Shown here in pieces: positions 50,238 to 59,377 of a stretch of 59,471 nt of DNA. Both the position numbers and the translations under genes were made by a program. The notes under the pieces were generated by a model, which saw nothing but the letters and a program-made list of their open reading frames with translations, made no database searches and was not told where the DNA came from. The stretch is from assembly GCA_002452095.1 (NCBI GenBank), contig DKEG01000009.1:33142-92612 (forward strand), written 5' to 3'. The stretch comes from Bacteroidales bacterium UBA6828. GTDB lineage: Bacteria > Bacteroidota > Bacteroidia > Bacteroidales > Paludibacteraceae. Position 1 is the first letter of the stretch. Each line of letters begins with the position of its first letter.

Positions 50238-53200
50238 TGTGTATGCGTTTACTTTGCGTTGATTATATCGGGTGATTATCGGGTTGTTATCGGGTTGTTC
50301 AGTAGTCAGTTCCCTATGAATACCGAGCGTCGAATATACCTTGTTGCCGGAGATGATCCATACTTCTCCGTTGCGCAGAACCTTGCGAGGGGCAGCCTGG
50401 ACGGTGGTGTTGCCGATAGCCGTAAACGGTACGTCGGGGTCGTAGTAGAGCGTGGCGGCAGGAGAGTAGTTATACAGGTCGTCGTAGGCAAAAGCGGCAT
50501 AATAGCAGGGCTTGGTTACATCCAATGCCTTGTCCGTGCAGGTCTCTTTGTTTCCCTCATAGACTACCTCGCCGTCGCTGATATTCTCCGGCGCAGCGTC
50601 CTGCTTGCGCACAATGACAGTACCCGCATAGTCGGGCGCGGGGAACACCTCACCGCCGAGACGGATGTCGGTAACAGCAATCGAACCCGTGCAAGCCGAA
50701 GCACTCGGGATGATGAAATGAATACCCTTCACCTTATTACACGCATTGTTCGCCTCATTGTTTTTGTGCCAGTCGAAAGCGGCAAACGCACGCATATCTA
50801 TTGACACGTGTGTCCAAACCTTGTTTTTGAGGGAGACGGACTCATTGTACCACCAGTCGTCGCCGCTGTCAGCGACTTTGTTGTTGCCGTCTATATCGTT
50901 ATATACTACCAGACGGAGCGAGTTGCCGCTGCCGTCGCCTTTGTACCAGAAATCAAGCGTGTAGGTGTCGCTCAGGTCGGTTGGTTCGGAAAATATATAC
51001 GCAGCGGAGCCTTGTCCCCATGCCTTGGAGACAGTGTAGTCAATCTGCACCGCTTTGCCGCCGTTTCTGCCTTCGACCAACGAGAGCGAAGCACTCCCCT
51101 CGTCCTCATCGTCGATGGCTTGGAACGCATTGTCCAAGCCGTCGGCGAAGGTAGCCAGTACCCGCTCTTTGTGGATAAGCCGGGTGGGGTTCCACCACGA
51201 GAGTGTCAGTTGCTCACCCTCACGGGCGTAAGCAAAACGCGTGGGAGCGGGGGGGGCTACAGTATCGGAAATCAAAACAACGGGAGCCGATGCCATCTTG
51301 CAGACAGTGGTGTCCGCATTGGTAATGGCAGCGTAGATATAATATGTACCTTTGGGCGTAAGATGACGCACGTTCCATATATAGGTGTGCATACCGTTGG
51401 CTCCGCTCAAGCCTTTGGCAATAAGCGTACCGTTCTTCGGCTCGTTCTCCGTGGTGTAGTAGAGGCTTACCGTTGCGGGTGTAGTGCTCGAGGCGGAGTA
51501 ACGGATCACCACCGAGTCGGACTGCTCGCCCGTACCCGAGTTGGGCTGGCTGATATACACCGACGGAAGCGGTTTGTCGCTCAGCGAGAACGTATAGGAG
51601 TAGAATTTCGTACCTACCGAGTCGTAAGCGTTCAGTTCGATGCTGTTGCCGTCGGCAGCCATATCGAGGGTGGAGAAACAACTTACTTTGCGGTACATCA
51701 GCGTATAAGCCGCATCGGGCAGGGTAGTAACCTGCGAGTAGTTGGCATCGCGACCGCAACCGGGGCGCACATAGTTGATACCGTCTTTCTGTGCATGCTC
51801 AAAACTATGGTCATCGCCTGCAAAGCAGATAATATGCTTGCCCTGTTTGGCGTACTGCTCCAGCAGCGGACGGATGATAGTGTGGTTCTCCTCGTTCCAC
51901 TGCCCGTGGTAACCCGAGGTGGTGATACCTACGTGTGCATAGATGAGTATCCACTTGGCGGTGCTGTTCTTCAGTTGGTTGTCGAGCCATTTGTATTGCT
52001 TCGAACCTTTGGCAAACGACGGACTGTCATACACCGCATCAAAGTTGTTGTTCAGGTTCAGACAGATAATCTGCGCATCGCCGTAGTTGAACGTGAAATA
52101 GGCTTCGCCGCGCGGGTCGATTACCGGACCTTCGCTCTCGCCGTGGGAGAACGACGAGAAATAATCATAATAGGTATGGTAGTTGGTAAATCCTGCCGGG
52201 TGTACTTCATCACGCAGATAGGTCTCGTGGTTGCCGATAGCACCGGAGAAAGTAACACTGCCGAGGAACGGCTTGCCGGGGTTGAAGAACGACTCATTCC
52301 ATGCCCGTTCCCAACCATGGTTGACAAAGTCGCCGATAAACATGGCAAAGTCGGGGCGGAGCGTCTCGGTGATAAAGGTCTGCTCGTTCTGCCAGTTGTT
52401 GCACGCGTTCTCGTGTATATCCGAAATCATAAACATACGGAAAGCGGTGTTCTTTTCGGGAGCGGTTTTGCAACTGCTGACAATATCGCTTTTGCGCTTG
52501 CCGTCGCCTACCGAGTAGTAGTAGCGTGTGAAGGGTTGCAAACCGGTCAGTTCCACTACATGGACATAGCCTTCGCCCTCGATGTTCCAGCCGCCGCGCG
52601 AGGAAAAGGTCTTGTCTAACTTGTCGGGCGATGTACCGTAGCGCACCTGTCCCATAGAGACGGTGTCTGTAGTCTGCCATAGGATACGCACGCTGCTCGT
52701 GGTCGGCGACATGCTGTACGGCACTTTGTATAGAGTGTACGGCAGTTGCGACGGGTCGGCATCTTTGTCGGATACGCCCCAGCGCGGGTCTCCGAGGTTG
52801 CTGCCGTCGGTGGCAGCCCCTACAGCGGGCGAGTTCTTGCAGAGTTGGAAATTGCCGTTCTCTGCATCAACGAAATAGGGGTCTTTGCTGAGGATGTTGT
52901 TTTTCTGCGCATTACCATAGACCGATACATTGTAGGAGATGGTATTGCTGATTTCGCTCTTGTCGCCATATACGGCAAACGACTTGGTGTCGTCCACAGG
53001 TTCGGCGTAGGCAGCGATACAGTTGGTAACATGTACATCGTTTACGTTGTAGAAGTATGCCCCGCGGCGGTCGATACAGTTATAGAACGTACAATGGTCG
53101 ATGTCCACGCGTGTGCCGTCGGTGGAACTCTCGCCGTAGTTCATATAGATAAAGTACTTCAGGTTAGCCGACTGGCGGATATTCACCAGCGTGGAGCGTG

Positions 53201-53705
53201 TCAGCCCGAAATACTTGAGCATATTCGGTGCTTCGGCTGCAAAGACGCGGGCGTTCATGTCATGGAACGTACAGCCGTCTATCTTGACAGAGTCCAGATT
53301 GGCTCCCGTATTGACGCGTATGGTACGCGAGGTAAAACCCGTAAACACACAATCGGACACATGCTGTGAACCCGTCTTGGTGTAGCGTATAGCCTCTGCG
53401 GAAGCCTTGCCGCCGTCGAAAGTCAGTCCGTCGAAAGTAACATCGGTTTCCACCGTGAAACGCGATGACATTTTCAGCACGGGCGTGGCACCGTTGTCGG
53501 CACGGAGTGTTAGGGCTTTGTTGATAGTGATGCTTTCGCTTTCGGTGTACTCACCGTCTGCGAGCACCAAGACATCGCCTTCTGCGGCTTTTGCAACCGC
53601 CGCTTTGACAGCCCCTTCCCCCGGGGCTACCGTTACAATGGCGGCATTGAGCCACATAGTGCAGCCCAACGCCATTGCCAAAAAGAATAGTTTAATTGTT
53701 TTCAT
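48558..53705 (-). CDS. Giant ORF: T9SS cargo metallophosphatase read through into a SusD lipoprotein
   Basis: 1715 codons without a stop. Residues 1-1156: signal peptide, right-handed beta-helix (about 25-320), purple-acid-phosphatase-type Fn3 (about 340-425), calcineurin-like phosphatase (ISDIHENA, GDFVNHG, GNHETY, YAHVGITT, GDDHSFEH), Ig-like and carbohydrate-binding-like domains, and a T9SS-type C-terminus (KVLRNGEVWIISGNKVYSTLG). Residues about 1120-1156 are an in-frame spacer containing three 11-bp units. From 1157 a lipoprotein signal and a full SusD protein follow. No stop codon separates the two. They are probably two proteins, with SusD restarting at 50237. A C8 tract lies in the coding sequence (51249-51256). 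Confidence 0.85.
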   Translation of the reverse strand: MKTIKLFFLAMALGCTMWLNAAIVTVAPGEGAVKAAVAKAAEGDVLVLADGEYTESESITINKALTLRADNGATPVLKMSSRFTVETDVTFDGLTFDGGKASAEAIRYTKTGSQHVSDCVFTGFTSRTIRVNTGANLDSVKIDGCTFHDMNARVFAAEAPNMLKYFGLTRSTLVNIRQSANLKYFIYMNYGESSTDGTRVDIDHCTFYNCIDRRGAYFYNVNDVHVTNCIAAYAEPVDDTKSFAVYGDKSEISNTISYNVSVYGNAQKNNILSKDPYFVDAENGNFQLCKNSPAVGAATDGSNLGDPRWGVSDKDADPSQLPYTLYKVPYSMSPTTSSVRILWQTTDTVSMGQVRYGTSPDKLDKTFSSRGGWNIEGEGYVHVVELTGLQPFTRYYYSVGDGKRKSDIVSSCKTAPEKNTAFRMFMISDIHENACNNWQNEQTFITETLRPDFAMFIGDFVNHGWERAWNESFFNPGKPFLGSVTFSGAIGNHETYLRDEVHPAGFTNYHTYYDYFSSFSHGESEGPVIDPRGEAYFTFNYGDAQIICLNLNNNFDAVYDSPSFAKGSKQYKWLDNQLKNSTAKWILIYAHVGITTSGYHGQWNEENHTIIRPLLEQYAKQGKHIICFAGDDHSFEHAQKDGINYVRPGCGRDANYSQVTTLPDAAYTLMYRKVSCFSTLDMAADGNSIELNAYDSVGTKFYSYTFSLSDKPLPSVYISQPNSGTGEQSDSVVIRYSASSTTPATVSLYYTTENEPKNGTLIAKGLSGANGMHTYIWNVRHLTPKGTYYIYAAITNADTTVCKMASAPVVLISDTVAPPAPTRFAYAREGEQLTLSWWNPTRLIHKERVLATFADGLDNAFQAIDDEDEGSASLSLVEGRNGGKAVQIDYTVSKAWGQGSAAYIFSEPTDLSDTYTLDFWYKGDGSGNSLRLVVYNDIDGNNKVADSGDDWWYNESVSLKNKVWTHVSIDMRAFAAFDWHKNNEANNACNKVKGIHFIIPSASACTGSIAVTDIRLGGEVFPAPDYAGTVIVRKQDAAPENISDGEVVYEGNKETCTDKALDVTKPCYYAAFAYDDLYNYSPAATLYYDPDVPFTAIGNTTVQAAPRKVLRNGEVWIISGNKVYSTLGIHRELTTEQPDNNPIITRYNQRKVNAYTMRNTLLTICAALLLCSCSLNFFPSDELNADMLLSDETGAEYLMDGCYALLKDEVTYIGYSSGNSYVKHFFQMAEAPSDNTNLSGKTTSAIYQATTYMMTDNLKNVGTMWMVAYKIIYMTNTVIESTPEGQNDQLLGEAYFMRGMLHFHLATFFAKAYCYGTDNPGVPLMTSTGSPSVRASVGAVYDQIERDLKKAASLMGASRGDNGYPCRNAALGLLSRLYLYMGRNEDVVSTVNSLLGDKPASSALISGADFARTFADARTSKEVLFCVAHELTDNRGQGSIGSMYNGDGGGWGEIYPSDPLLNLYERYPADVRYASLIQPQLQEGADPAVRLVYFPDPTADNPTEGRLCLSYPVKAVGEGYTFEDGDKTYTVEPRTVNGEYTEYHVLYPDKNGQLTDCAARILPTMKMRFGYPKYFSAKFSYQDGEPQLSSPVFVRWGEVILNRAEAYAKLGETDKALADVNAIRTRAGIPAEGLFSAAAMHGYTSVEDIVADERRMELAFEGHRFFDVFRNGKDMDRRYPGSQPWTVIRHDEPHIQFPIPNAEWTVSGIEQNPGY
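50266..50298. repeat. 11-bp tandem array (3 units) in the phosphatase-SusD junction
   Basis: TATCGGGTGAT, TATCGGGTTGT, TATCGGGTTGT. 33 bp keep the reading frame of the giant ORF, and the units contain no stop in that frame. Confidence 0.88.
51249..51256. repeat. G8/C8 tract inside the phosphatase gene
   Basis: Codes for Ala-Pro-Pro-Ala (residues about 816-819) at the start of an Fn3/Ig-like domain. In frame at present. Confidence 0.8.
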
Positions 53706-53734
53706 TGTTGTAAAAACTATGTAAGGTATAAGGA

Positions 53735-53789
53735 ATCACCCTCTAATCACCCACTAATCACCTACTAATCACCCACTAATCACCCACTC
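53735..53789. repeat. 11-bp tandem array (5 units)
   Basis: ATCACCCTCTA, ATCACCCACTA, ATCACCTACTA, ATCACCCACTA, ATCACCCACTC. It fills the gap between two cargo genes. Confidence 0.92.
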
Positions 53790-53814
53790 TTGATAAAGTG
53801 AAGTCAGGGAGATG

Positions 53815-55908
53815 TTACTTTACTATTGTGCCGAGGGCATTATAGCGGTTACCATTGCGGATAATCACCACTTGTCCGTTCTCGATACGTTTTTCTGCCT
53901 GCTCGCACAGAACGGTATTGTCTATTGCCGTGGCTTTGATAGTGGCGGATACGTGTGCAGCCTCGGATACATTGCCGAGGTCGTCCAAAGCAAATGCCGA
54001 ATAGTAGTAGGTGCCTTCAGCGAGATTGCTGTCGGTGTATGTTTCTGCGGTTCCCTCATATACAACGGTGCCGTCTGTAACAGAAGCGGGATAAGCCGAA
54101 GCATTGCATACGATAACGGTTTTCTCATAGTCAGCCACAGGCGGAACAACCCCCGTCATCTCTACATTGTTGATAACGAAACTACCCTGTGCAGAGGCGT
54201 CGCTTACAGAGACTACGAAATAGACTGCCGTGATATTGGTGCCATCGAAAGTATCGCCCTTTTGGTTGTTGTGCCATGTGAGTTTCTCGAATTTGTCAAT
54301 GCTGACAGGCTGCATCTTGTTCTCCGACAGCGGTACATATACATACCACCAGTCGTAACCGTTCTGCTCAATGGTCAGACGGATATTATGCCCGCTGCCG
54401 TTACCTTTGAGGTCGAAGGCTATGTCGGTCAGCACTTCGGCAGGGTTGGCGGGGACAAATTTCACACCCGTATCCTCCCATGCTTTAGCGGTGGTGTAAT
54501 CCACTTTCAGCCCGTCTGTTGTGGTGGCAATTGCGGCTGTGGCATTGTCGCTGCTAGTATATACCTCTGCGCCCTCAGTGCCTTGTACAAGGGTGTAGAT
54601 AGTAGTTGCCGCATCCATATTGTGCGTCGGGTTAACCCATGTGAGAACGGCTTTTTTATGGTCGGTGGCAATGGCAAAATCGGCGATTGCACGCGGTGCC
54701 TTGGTATCGGGAACGATAGTCAGTGCAGCGTCGGATACAGCCTGTACGCTCTTGGTGGCATTTGCCAGAGTGGCACGCAGGTAGTAGGTGCCGGCTGCCA
54801 TAGTGCGGATGTTCCAATCGTAAGAGAGCGTCGAGAGAGGCAGGTTCTTGGCTATTTCCGTCCAAGCGGTTTTGTCTGCGGAATACTCCAGCGTGATCGT
54901 ACCGGTATTGTCGGGGTCGATAGCCGAAAGGGCAATGGTGTAGAGGTCGGTGGCGCTCTCGGCAGTATTGAGACTCAGGAGAGAAACGGTCATCTGTGCT
55001 TCTGCCACCGTCCAGCGCGGGTCGCCGATATTGCTTTCGTCGGTAGCCTTGCCTTTCAGGGGCGAGGTGCTGCGGAAATTGAAATCGCCGTTGGCAGGGT
55101 TGATAAACTGCGGGTCGGCTTCCGTTATCTCGATCTGATCCACACTGCTGCTTGAACGCGGTGCCCGGGTGTTGTAGTACACACAATTGCCGACGGAACC
55201 TTTGTAGATAGAGATGCAGTACTCTGCGCCGTCTGCACTCGGGTTGGCTACCACACAGTTGCTGACCAGCACTTCGTTCTTCTCATTCTCGCTTTTGACA
55301 GGGCGCGGACCGTTGTTGTAGAACGTGCAGTGGTCAATCTCGGCATTAGGTACATTCTTCAGATAGACTGCTCCCGCTCCGCTGTTGTTGGAGAAAGTGC
55401 AGTTGGTAACGGACATCTTGCCGCTCACCGTACCATAGGCATAGATAGCACCGGCATCAGTGGAAGTACCATCAAATACACAATTCTTAACGGTCAGGTT
55501 CTTGATAGTCTGTCCGCTGCTCAGATAGTACACGCGTCCGCCGGAAGCCGAGTGATCGAAGGTACAGTTCTCTATCGTTACCGAGAAACTGCCGCCCGTA
55601 GTGGTGCGGAGCATATGCTCGCCTGTGGTGGTAACATTCAGTCCTTTGAAGACGAACTCGGCATTGGGTTCGATACGGTATATCTTCAGAGTCGGTTTTG
55701 CGCCTGCTGCGGCTTGTATGGTGAGTGCTTTGTCCACCTTGATGGAAGACGACTGCTCATAGTTGCCCGTAGTGAGTTCGATGACATCGCCTGCTGCGGC
55801 ACTGTGTATAGCGTCGTTGATATTGTCGCCGGGGTTGAGTGTTACCACGGCAGCATTGGCAGAGAGTGCCACAAGGCACGTTGCTACAAAAAAGGAAAGT
55901 TTTTTCAT
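53815..55908 (-). CDS. T9SS cargo protein with a beta-helix and Ig/carbohydrate-binding-like domains
   Basis: 697 residues from MKKLSFFVATCLVALSANA (signal peptide). Beta-helix about 22-310: VTLNPGDNINDAIHSAAAGD, then repeated IENCTFD, VKNCVFDG, VTNCTFSN. Then an Ig-like/Fn3 pair, a jelly-roll resembling that of the neighbour (SENKMQPVSIDKFEKLTWHN), and the T9SS-type end (KRIENGQVVIIRNGNRYNAL). No phosphatase module. Paralogue of the N- and C-terminal parts of 48558-53705. Polysaccharide binding or lyase-like action is possible, but no catalytic residues can be named. Confidence 0.88.
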   Translation of the reverse strand: MKKLSFFVATCLVALSANAAVVTLNPGDNINDAIHSAAAGDVIELTTGNYEQSSSIKVDKALTIQAAAGAKPTLKIYRIEPNAEFVFKGLNVTTTGEHMLRTTTGGSFSVTIENCTFDHSASGGRVYYLSSGQTIKNLTVKNCVFDGTSTDAGAIYAYGTVSGKMSVTNCTFSNNSGAGAVYLKNVPNAEIDHCTFYNNGPRPVKSENEKNEVLVSNCVVANPSADGAEYCISIYKGSVGNCVYYNTRAPRSSSSVDQIEITEADPQFINPANGDFNFRSTSPLKGKATDESNIGDPRWTVAEAQMTVSLLSLNTAESATDLYTIALSAIDPDNTGTITLEYSADKTAWTEIAKNLPLSTLSYDWNIRTMAAGTYYLRATLANATKSVQAVSDAALTIVPDTKAPRAIADFAIATDHKKAVLTWVNPTHNMDAATTIYTLVQGTEGAEVYTSSDNATAAIATTTDGLKVDYTTAKAWEDTGVKFVPANPAEVLTDIAFDLKGNGSGHNIRLTIEQNGYDWWYVYVPLSENKMQPVSIDKFEKLTWHNNQKGDTFDGTNITAVYFVVSVSDASAQGSFVINNVEMTGVVPPVADYEKTVIVCNASAYPASVTDGTVVYEGTAETYTDSNLAEGTYYYSAFALDDLGNVSEAAHVSATIKATAIDNTVLCEQAEKRIENGQVVIIRNGNRYNALGTIVK

Positions 55909-55948
55909 ATTATTAGTGTTGTTTATGGTTTGCGGAAAAGGGACCTTA

Positions 55949-55986
55949 AGGACTTTAACGTCCTTAGGGTTCTTAGGGTCTTTATT
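55949..55986. repeat. 9-bp micro-repeats between cargo genes
   Basis: GGACTTTAA, CGTCCTTAG, GGTTCTTAG, GGTCTTTAT: 9-bp steps with an inverted part (AAGGAC-TTTAAC-GTCCTT). Related in style to the array at 30523. Confidence 0.6.
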
Positions 55987-58900
55987 GTTCCAGTTCTTCG
56001 CGCGAGTACTTGCGTCCGAGAATGTCGTAGAAATCCTGCCCTTTGGCAATCAGCAGTTGCCCTTTGTAGAGTGTTTTGAATACATCGTTCTGCGTTTCGG
56101 CAGGCAGGGTATGGATATCCAGATAGGTGTTGTCCGCATTGCGCTTGATGACTATCTCGTCATAGAGTTGGCGGGTCTTGAAGACCGAGGTCTTGTAGGT
56201 GGAAACGACCATAGAGTCGGCATTGACGGTTATCTCGGTGTAGGCAGGTGCGCCGGGTTGTCCGAACTTGCCCGTAAAGAGGTCGTAATAGTTGGCTACT
56301 TTGGTCTTGTCGTAGTTGGCGTCCATCTCCTCTTTGCTGTACGGGTAGTAGCGTTTGCGTCCGCAGGTAGCCCCTACGAAATAGAGTGTACCGTTGTCGG
56401 TGCGGAAAGTGCCGCCCTCTTTGCCCGTCATATTGGTGGAGGCGTCCTGCTCCACGGTTTTGACACCGCTGATGTCGGCAAGGAGCGGAGTCTTGTCTTC
56501 GGGGTTGACCGGACCGATGACCTCGTAGGTGTGGTCGTGCCCTTGCAGTGCAAGGTCAATATGCAGTTCCTTGAAGACAGGCATCAGTATGGCGCGGAAG
56601 AGTTGCGACTCCTCGTCTATCTGGTGTCCGCTGCCGCAGAATAGGTTCTTGTGCACCAGTGCTACGCGCCATTTGGTGTTCGGGTGTTTGGCTACCTCGC
56701 GGCGCATCCATTGGGCTACGTCGTTTTGCAGATACTCGCACGTACCCGACAGGATGTTGTACTGCCCTTTCCAATAGTCTTGATGGCTATAGACCAGGAA
56801 GAGTACATCGCCATAGACAAACGAATAGGTGATACCGTCGAACTGCGGCTTTATCTTCGCGTTGCTCTTGAAGGAGTTGTCGGTATTGAAGTGATAAGAA
56901 TAGTTCAGGTTGGGCGAGTCGTCGTGGTTGCCGTCGGTAGGTACACACGGCATTATGTTGAGCATCGGGCGCATGGAACGCTCGAACCAACGCTCCCATT
57001 CCCATTCGGAGTTGTCGGCGGTACCGGTCTCCACGAAGTCGCCGGGGAAGAGCAGGAAGCGTGCGTCGGATGAGTATTTGGCGGCTGTCAGAGCACATTG
57101 CTCCGCCTTGCTGACATACTCCTCGTCCTGCAGGTGGGAGTCGGTCATATAGAGGAACGAGAACGATTCTTTCTCGGTGGGAGCCGTGGTGAAGGTGCGT
57201 ATGTCGCTCCACGCATTGTCGGTGCCGACACGGTAACTGTAGGTGGTGTTCGGTTGGAGTCCCGTAGCCAATGCCTTGTGGCTCACATAGCGATAGGCGG
57301 TCTTGGTAGGCATGCCTGTGGCTTTGATCACACCGCTCAGGCTGACTGCATAGCGCAGCGGCTTGGTAGTTACGGGTGTTGCACTGAACTCCAGTGCGTT
57401 TTTGAAGTCGGCGTCTGTGGCATCGGCTTGGGCTACCAACTGCACTTTGCCGTCGTTCTGCCCCTCGTTGGTGAACCATGCAAAGCCCATCTGCGTGGTC
57501 GGGTCGCCGTTGATATTCGCTACTACGCAATAGGGGTATGCTTTTCCTACAAGGGTAGGAATGGCGTCGCGCATGGCTTGCAGGTTCTCTTCGGTGCTGT
57601 CGCGGCGTGCCGCCTCTTTGGCTGCCCAGAAAGGAATGAACGACGGAACGGTGTAGTTTGCCATCGGGTAGAGCGTATCGGCGGCGAGTACCTCGTGGTG
57701 GATGATTACCACCGGTTTGGCGTCCACTACCACTACGCACGATGCTTTCTTGCTGCCGTCTTGGGTGGTTATGGTAACGGTGGTCTTGCCGACGGCTATG
57801 CCCGTTACCTGCCCCTCGTCGCTGACGGTAGCGATATTCTTGTCGGCGACCACCCACGTTACTTGCTTATTCGAAGCATTGGCAGGCGTAACCACGGCAG
57901 CAAGCCATGCCTGCTGCTCCTCTACGATACGGAGGGTGTCAAGCGTGATGGCTACACCCGATACTTTCACGGTCGGAGCGGAGGGGTTGTATTCGTAAGC
58001 GCCCACGTCCACGCCTTTGCCCAACGGGCGTTTTGTGCCATTGATGTCCACGGCGGTGGCGCCTTTGGTCTGCCCGAGGTCGATGAGTTTGGAGGTACTC
58101 ATCAGCGAGAAATCGGCTGCACGCATAGCGGCGATGTCGGCATCCGTAGCCGGCAGACCTACGAAGTGGGTCGGGGCTTTGAACTGCGGACCGTTAGCCG
58201 CCATATTCCGGCGCTCGAGTTTCATAGCCGAGTAAGCATAGGCGAAGCCGTCGTCCGAAGCGTTCTTGCCCGAGAGACGGCTGGTGTCGGCTACATAGTT
58301 GGCGGGGTCTCCGAAGCCCTCTTCGGGCAGGTTGTTCCATGTGATGGTGTTGATACATACGCCGTCGCTGTGCAGACCGGCATACTGGCTGCCGTAGTTG
58401 CAGGCGAAAGTACAGTTGATGATAGAGCCGGTCGGGTTGTACGCACCGCCCGAGTTGGGCCATGCCGTAACGGTGGCGGCGTTGTTATGTACGAGGCAGT
58501 TCTCCATACGTCCGCCGTTCTCGTTATATACGGCAGCACCGAAACGCCCCTGGTTGCCACGGAAAATGGTGTTCTGTATCAATCCGCCGTCGTTGCGCAC
58601 GGTAGCGTCGTTGCCGGCGGAGCAGAGTTCGATGACGCAGTCGCGGATGGTGCCGCCCTCGTTGTAGAAAGCACCTACCTTGCTGCCCGCACACGCTGTG
58701 ACAGTACAGTTCTGGACGATCACATTCTTGCGCAAATAGCCGCAGCCGTACGATTGTGCGTGCTGCGCATTGCGGAAAGTGATGCCGTCTATATAAGTAG
58801 GTGTGGTGCAGCCCTCGTCATATTTGATAAGGATATAGGTCTCAAGCCCCGTGCCGTCTATGATGGTCGGGTTTTTCTCTATGTCGCGTTTGCCTGTGGC

Positions 58901-59149
58901 GGCATCAAAGCCGCCTTTGACGGACACACCGTCTTTGATAACGATCTGTTCGTTCCATACGCCGGCAGCCACATAGACGGTGTCGCCTTTCTGTGCACTG
59001 CTTACTGCCGACTTGACAGACGACAGGGCATTGTTCCATGCCTTGCCCGTCCCCGTACCGTCGGGAGAAACGTACACTATCGCTGCCTGCGCGGACAGCG
59101 TGGTTGCCAGCAAGACAGCCGACAAGAAAGAATAGTAGATTTTTTTCAT
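55982..59149 (-). CDS. T9SS cargo protein: beta-helix, Big_2 and calcineurin-like phosphatase
   Basis: 1055 residues. Signal peptide MKKIYYSFLSAVLLATTLSAQA; DUF1565-like beta-helix (about 23-390, starting YVSPDGTGTGKAWNNALSS); a bacterial Ig-like (Big_2) domain about 400-480 (WVVADKNIATVSDEGQVTGI); a PAP-type Fn3 domain; then the phosphatase: YMTDSHLQDE, FPGDFVETG, TDGNHDDS, LVHKNLF, LQGHDHTYE. The C-terminus (YKGQLLIAKGQDFYDILGRK) is a T9SS-type signal. Probably a surface or secreted phosphomonoesterase. First gene of the minus-strand cargo group. Confidence 0.9.
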   Translation of the reverse strand: MKKIYYSFLSAVLLATTLSAQAAIVYVSPDGTGTGKAWNNALSSVKSAVSSAQKGDTVYVAAGVWNEQIVIKDGVSVKGGFDAATGKRDIEKNPTIIDGTGLETYILIKYDEGCTTPTYIDGITFRNAQHAQSYGCGYLRKNVIVQNCTVTACAGSKVGAFYNEGGTIRDCVIELCSAGNDATVRNDGGLIQNTIFRGNQGRFGAAVYNENGGRMENCLVHNNAATVTAWPNSGGAYNPTGSIINCTFACNYGSQYAGLHSDGVCINTITWNNLPEEGFGDPANYVADTSRLSGKNASDDGFAYAYSAMKLERRNMAANGPQFKAPTHFVGLPATDADIAAMRAADFSLMSTSKLIDLGQTKGATAVDINGTKRPLGKGVDVGAYEYNPSAPTVKVSGVAITLDTLRIVEEQQAWLAAVVTPANASNKQVTWVVADKNIATVSDEGQVTGIAVGKTTVTITTQDGSKKASCVVVVDAKPVVIIHHEVLAADTLYPMANYTVPSFIPFWAAKEAARRDSTEENLQAMRDAIPTLVGKAYPYCVVANINGDPTTQMGFAWFTNEGQNDGKVQLVAQADATDADFKNALEFSATPVTTKPLRYAVSLSGVIKATGMPTKTAYRYVSHKALATGLQPNTTYSYRVGTDNAWSDIRTFTTAPTEKESFSFLYMTDSHLQDEEYVSKAEQCALTAAKYSSDARFLLFPGDFVETGTADNSEWEWERWFERSMRPMLNIMPCVPTDGNHDDSPNLNYSYHFNTDNSFKSNAKIKPQFDGITYSFVYGDVLFLVYSHQDYWKGQYNILSGTCEYLQNDVAQWMRREVAKHPNTKWRVALVHKNLFCGSGHQIDEESQLFRAILMPVFKELHIDLALQGHDHTYEVIGPVNPEDKTPLLADISGVKTVEQDASTNMTGKEGGTFRTDNGTLYFVGATCGRKRYYPYSKEEMDANYDKTKVANYYDLFTGKFGQPGAPAYTEITVNADSMVVSTYKTSVFKTRQLYDEIVIKRNADNTYLDIHTLPAETQNDVFKTLYKGQLLIAKGQDFYDILGRKYSREELEQ

Positions 59150-59191
59150 TAGGGTTAAGAGTTAACTTAATAAGTATATTTCGATTTCGCT

Positions 59192-59200
59192 GCAAAATTA
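59192..59200 (-). promoter_or_regulatory. -7 element of the cargo gene promoter
   Basis: TAATTTTGC on the minus strand, 43 bp before the start codon. No clear -33. Confidence 0.5.
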
Positions 59201-59377
59201 CCGTTTTTTACTCTTTTTATTCTGAAATAATATATGTTGAATAACATAAAAAGAAATAGTGTTGTGTATTGTACTGATAATCAGTGTATTCTTGGTACTA
59301 TGTGTTGGAAATATATATTCCGAAATGTTACGAAACGAAAGATGTTCAGTGCAGGCTTATGCTATCAGATCTATGTC

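Noticed and set aside
50808..52619. A 603-codon plus-strand ORF
   Set aside because: It is the antisense shadow of the phosphatase gene; domains and signals lie on the minus strand.
53735..53789. CRISPR array
   Set aside because: The units are 11 bp and contiguous, with no spacers; no cas gene is present.
57098..59152. A 684-codon plus-strand ORF
   Set aside because: Antisense shadow of the beta-helix phosphatase gene; no domain recognised.
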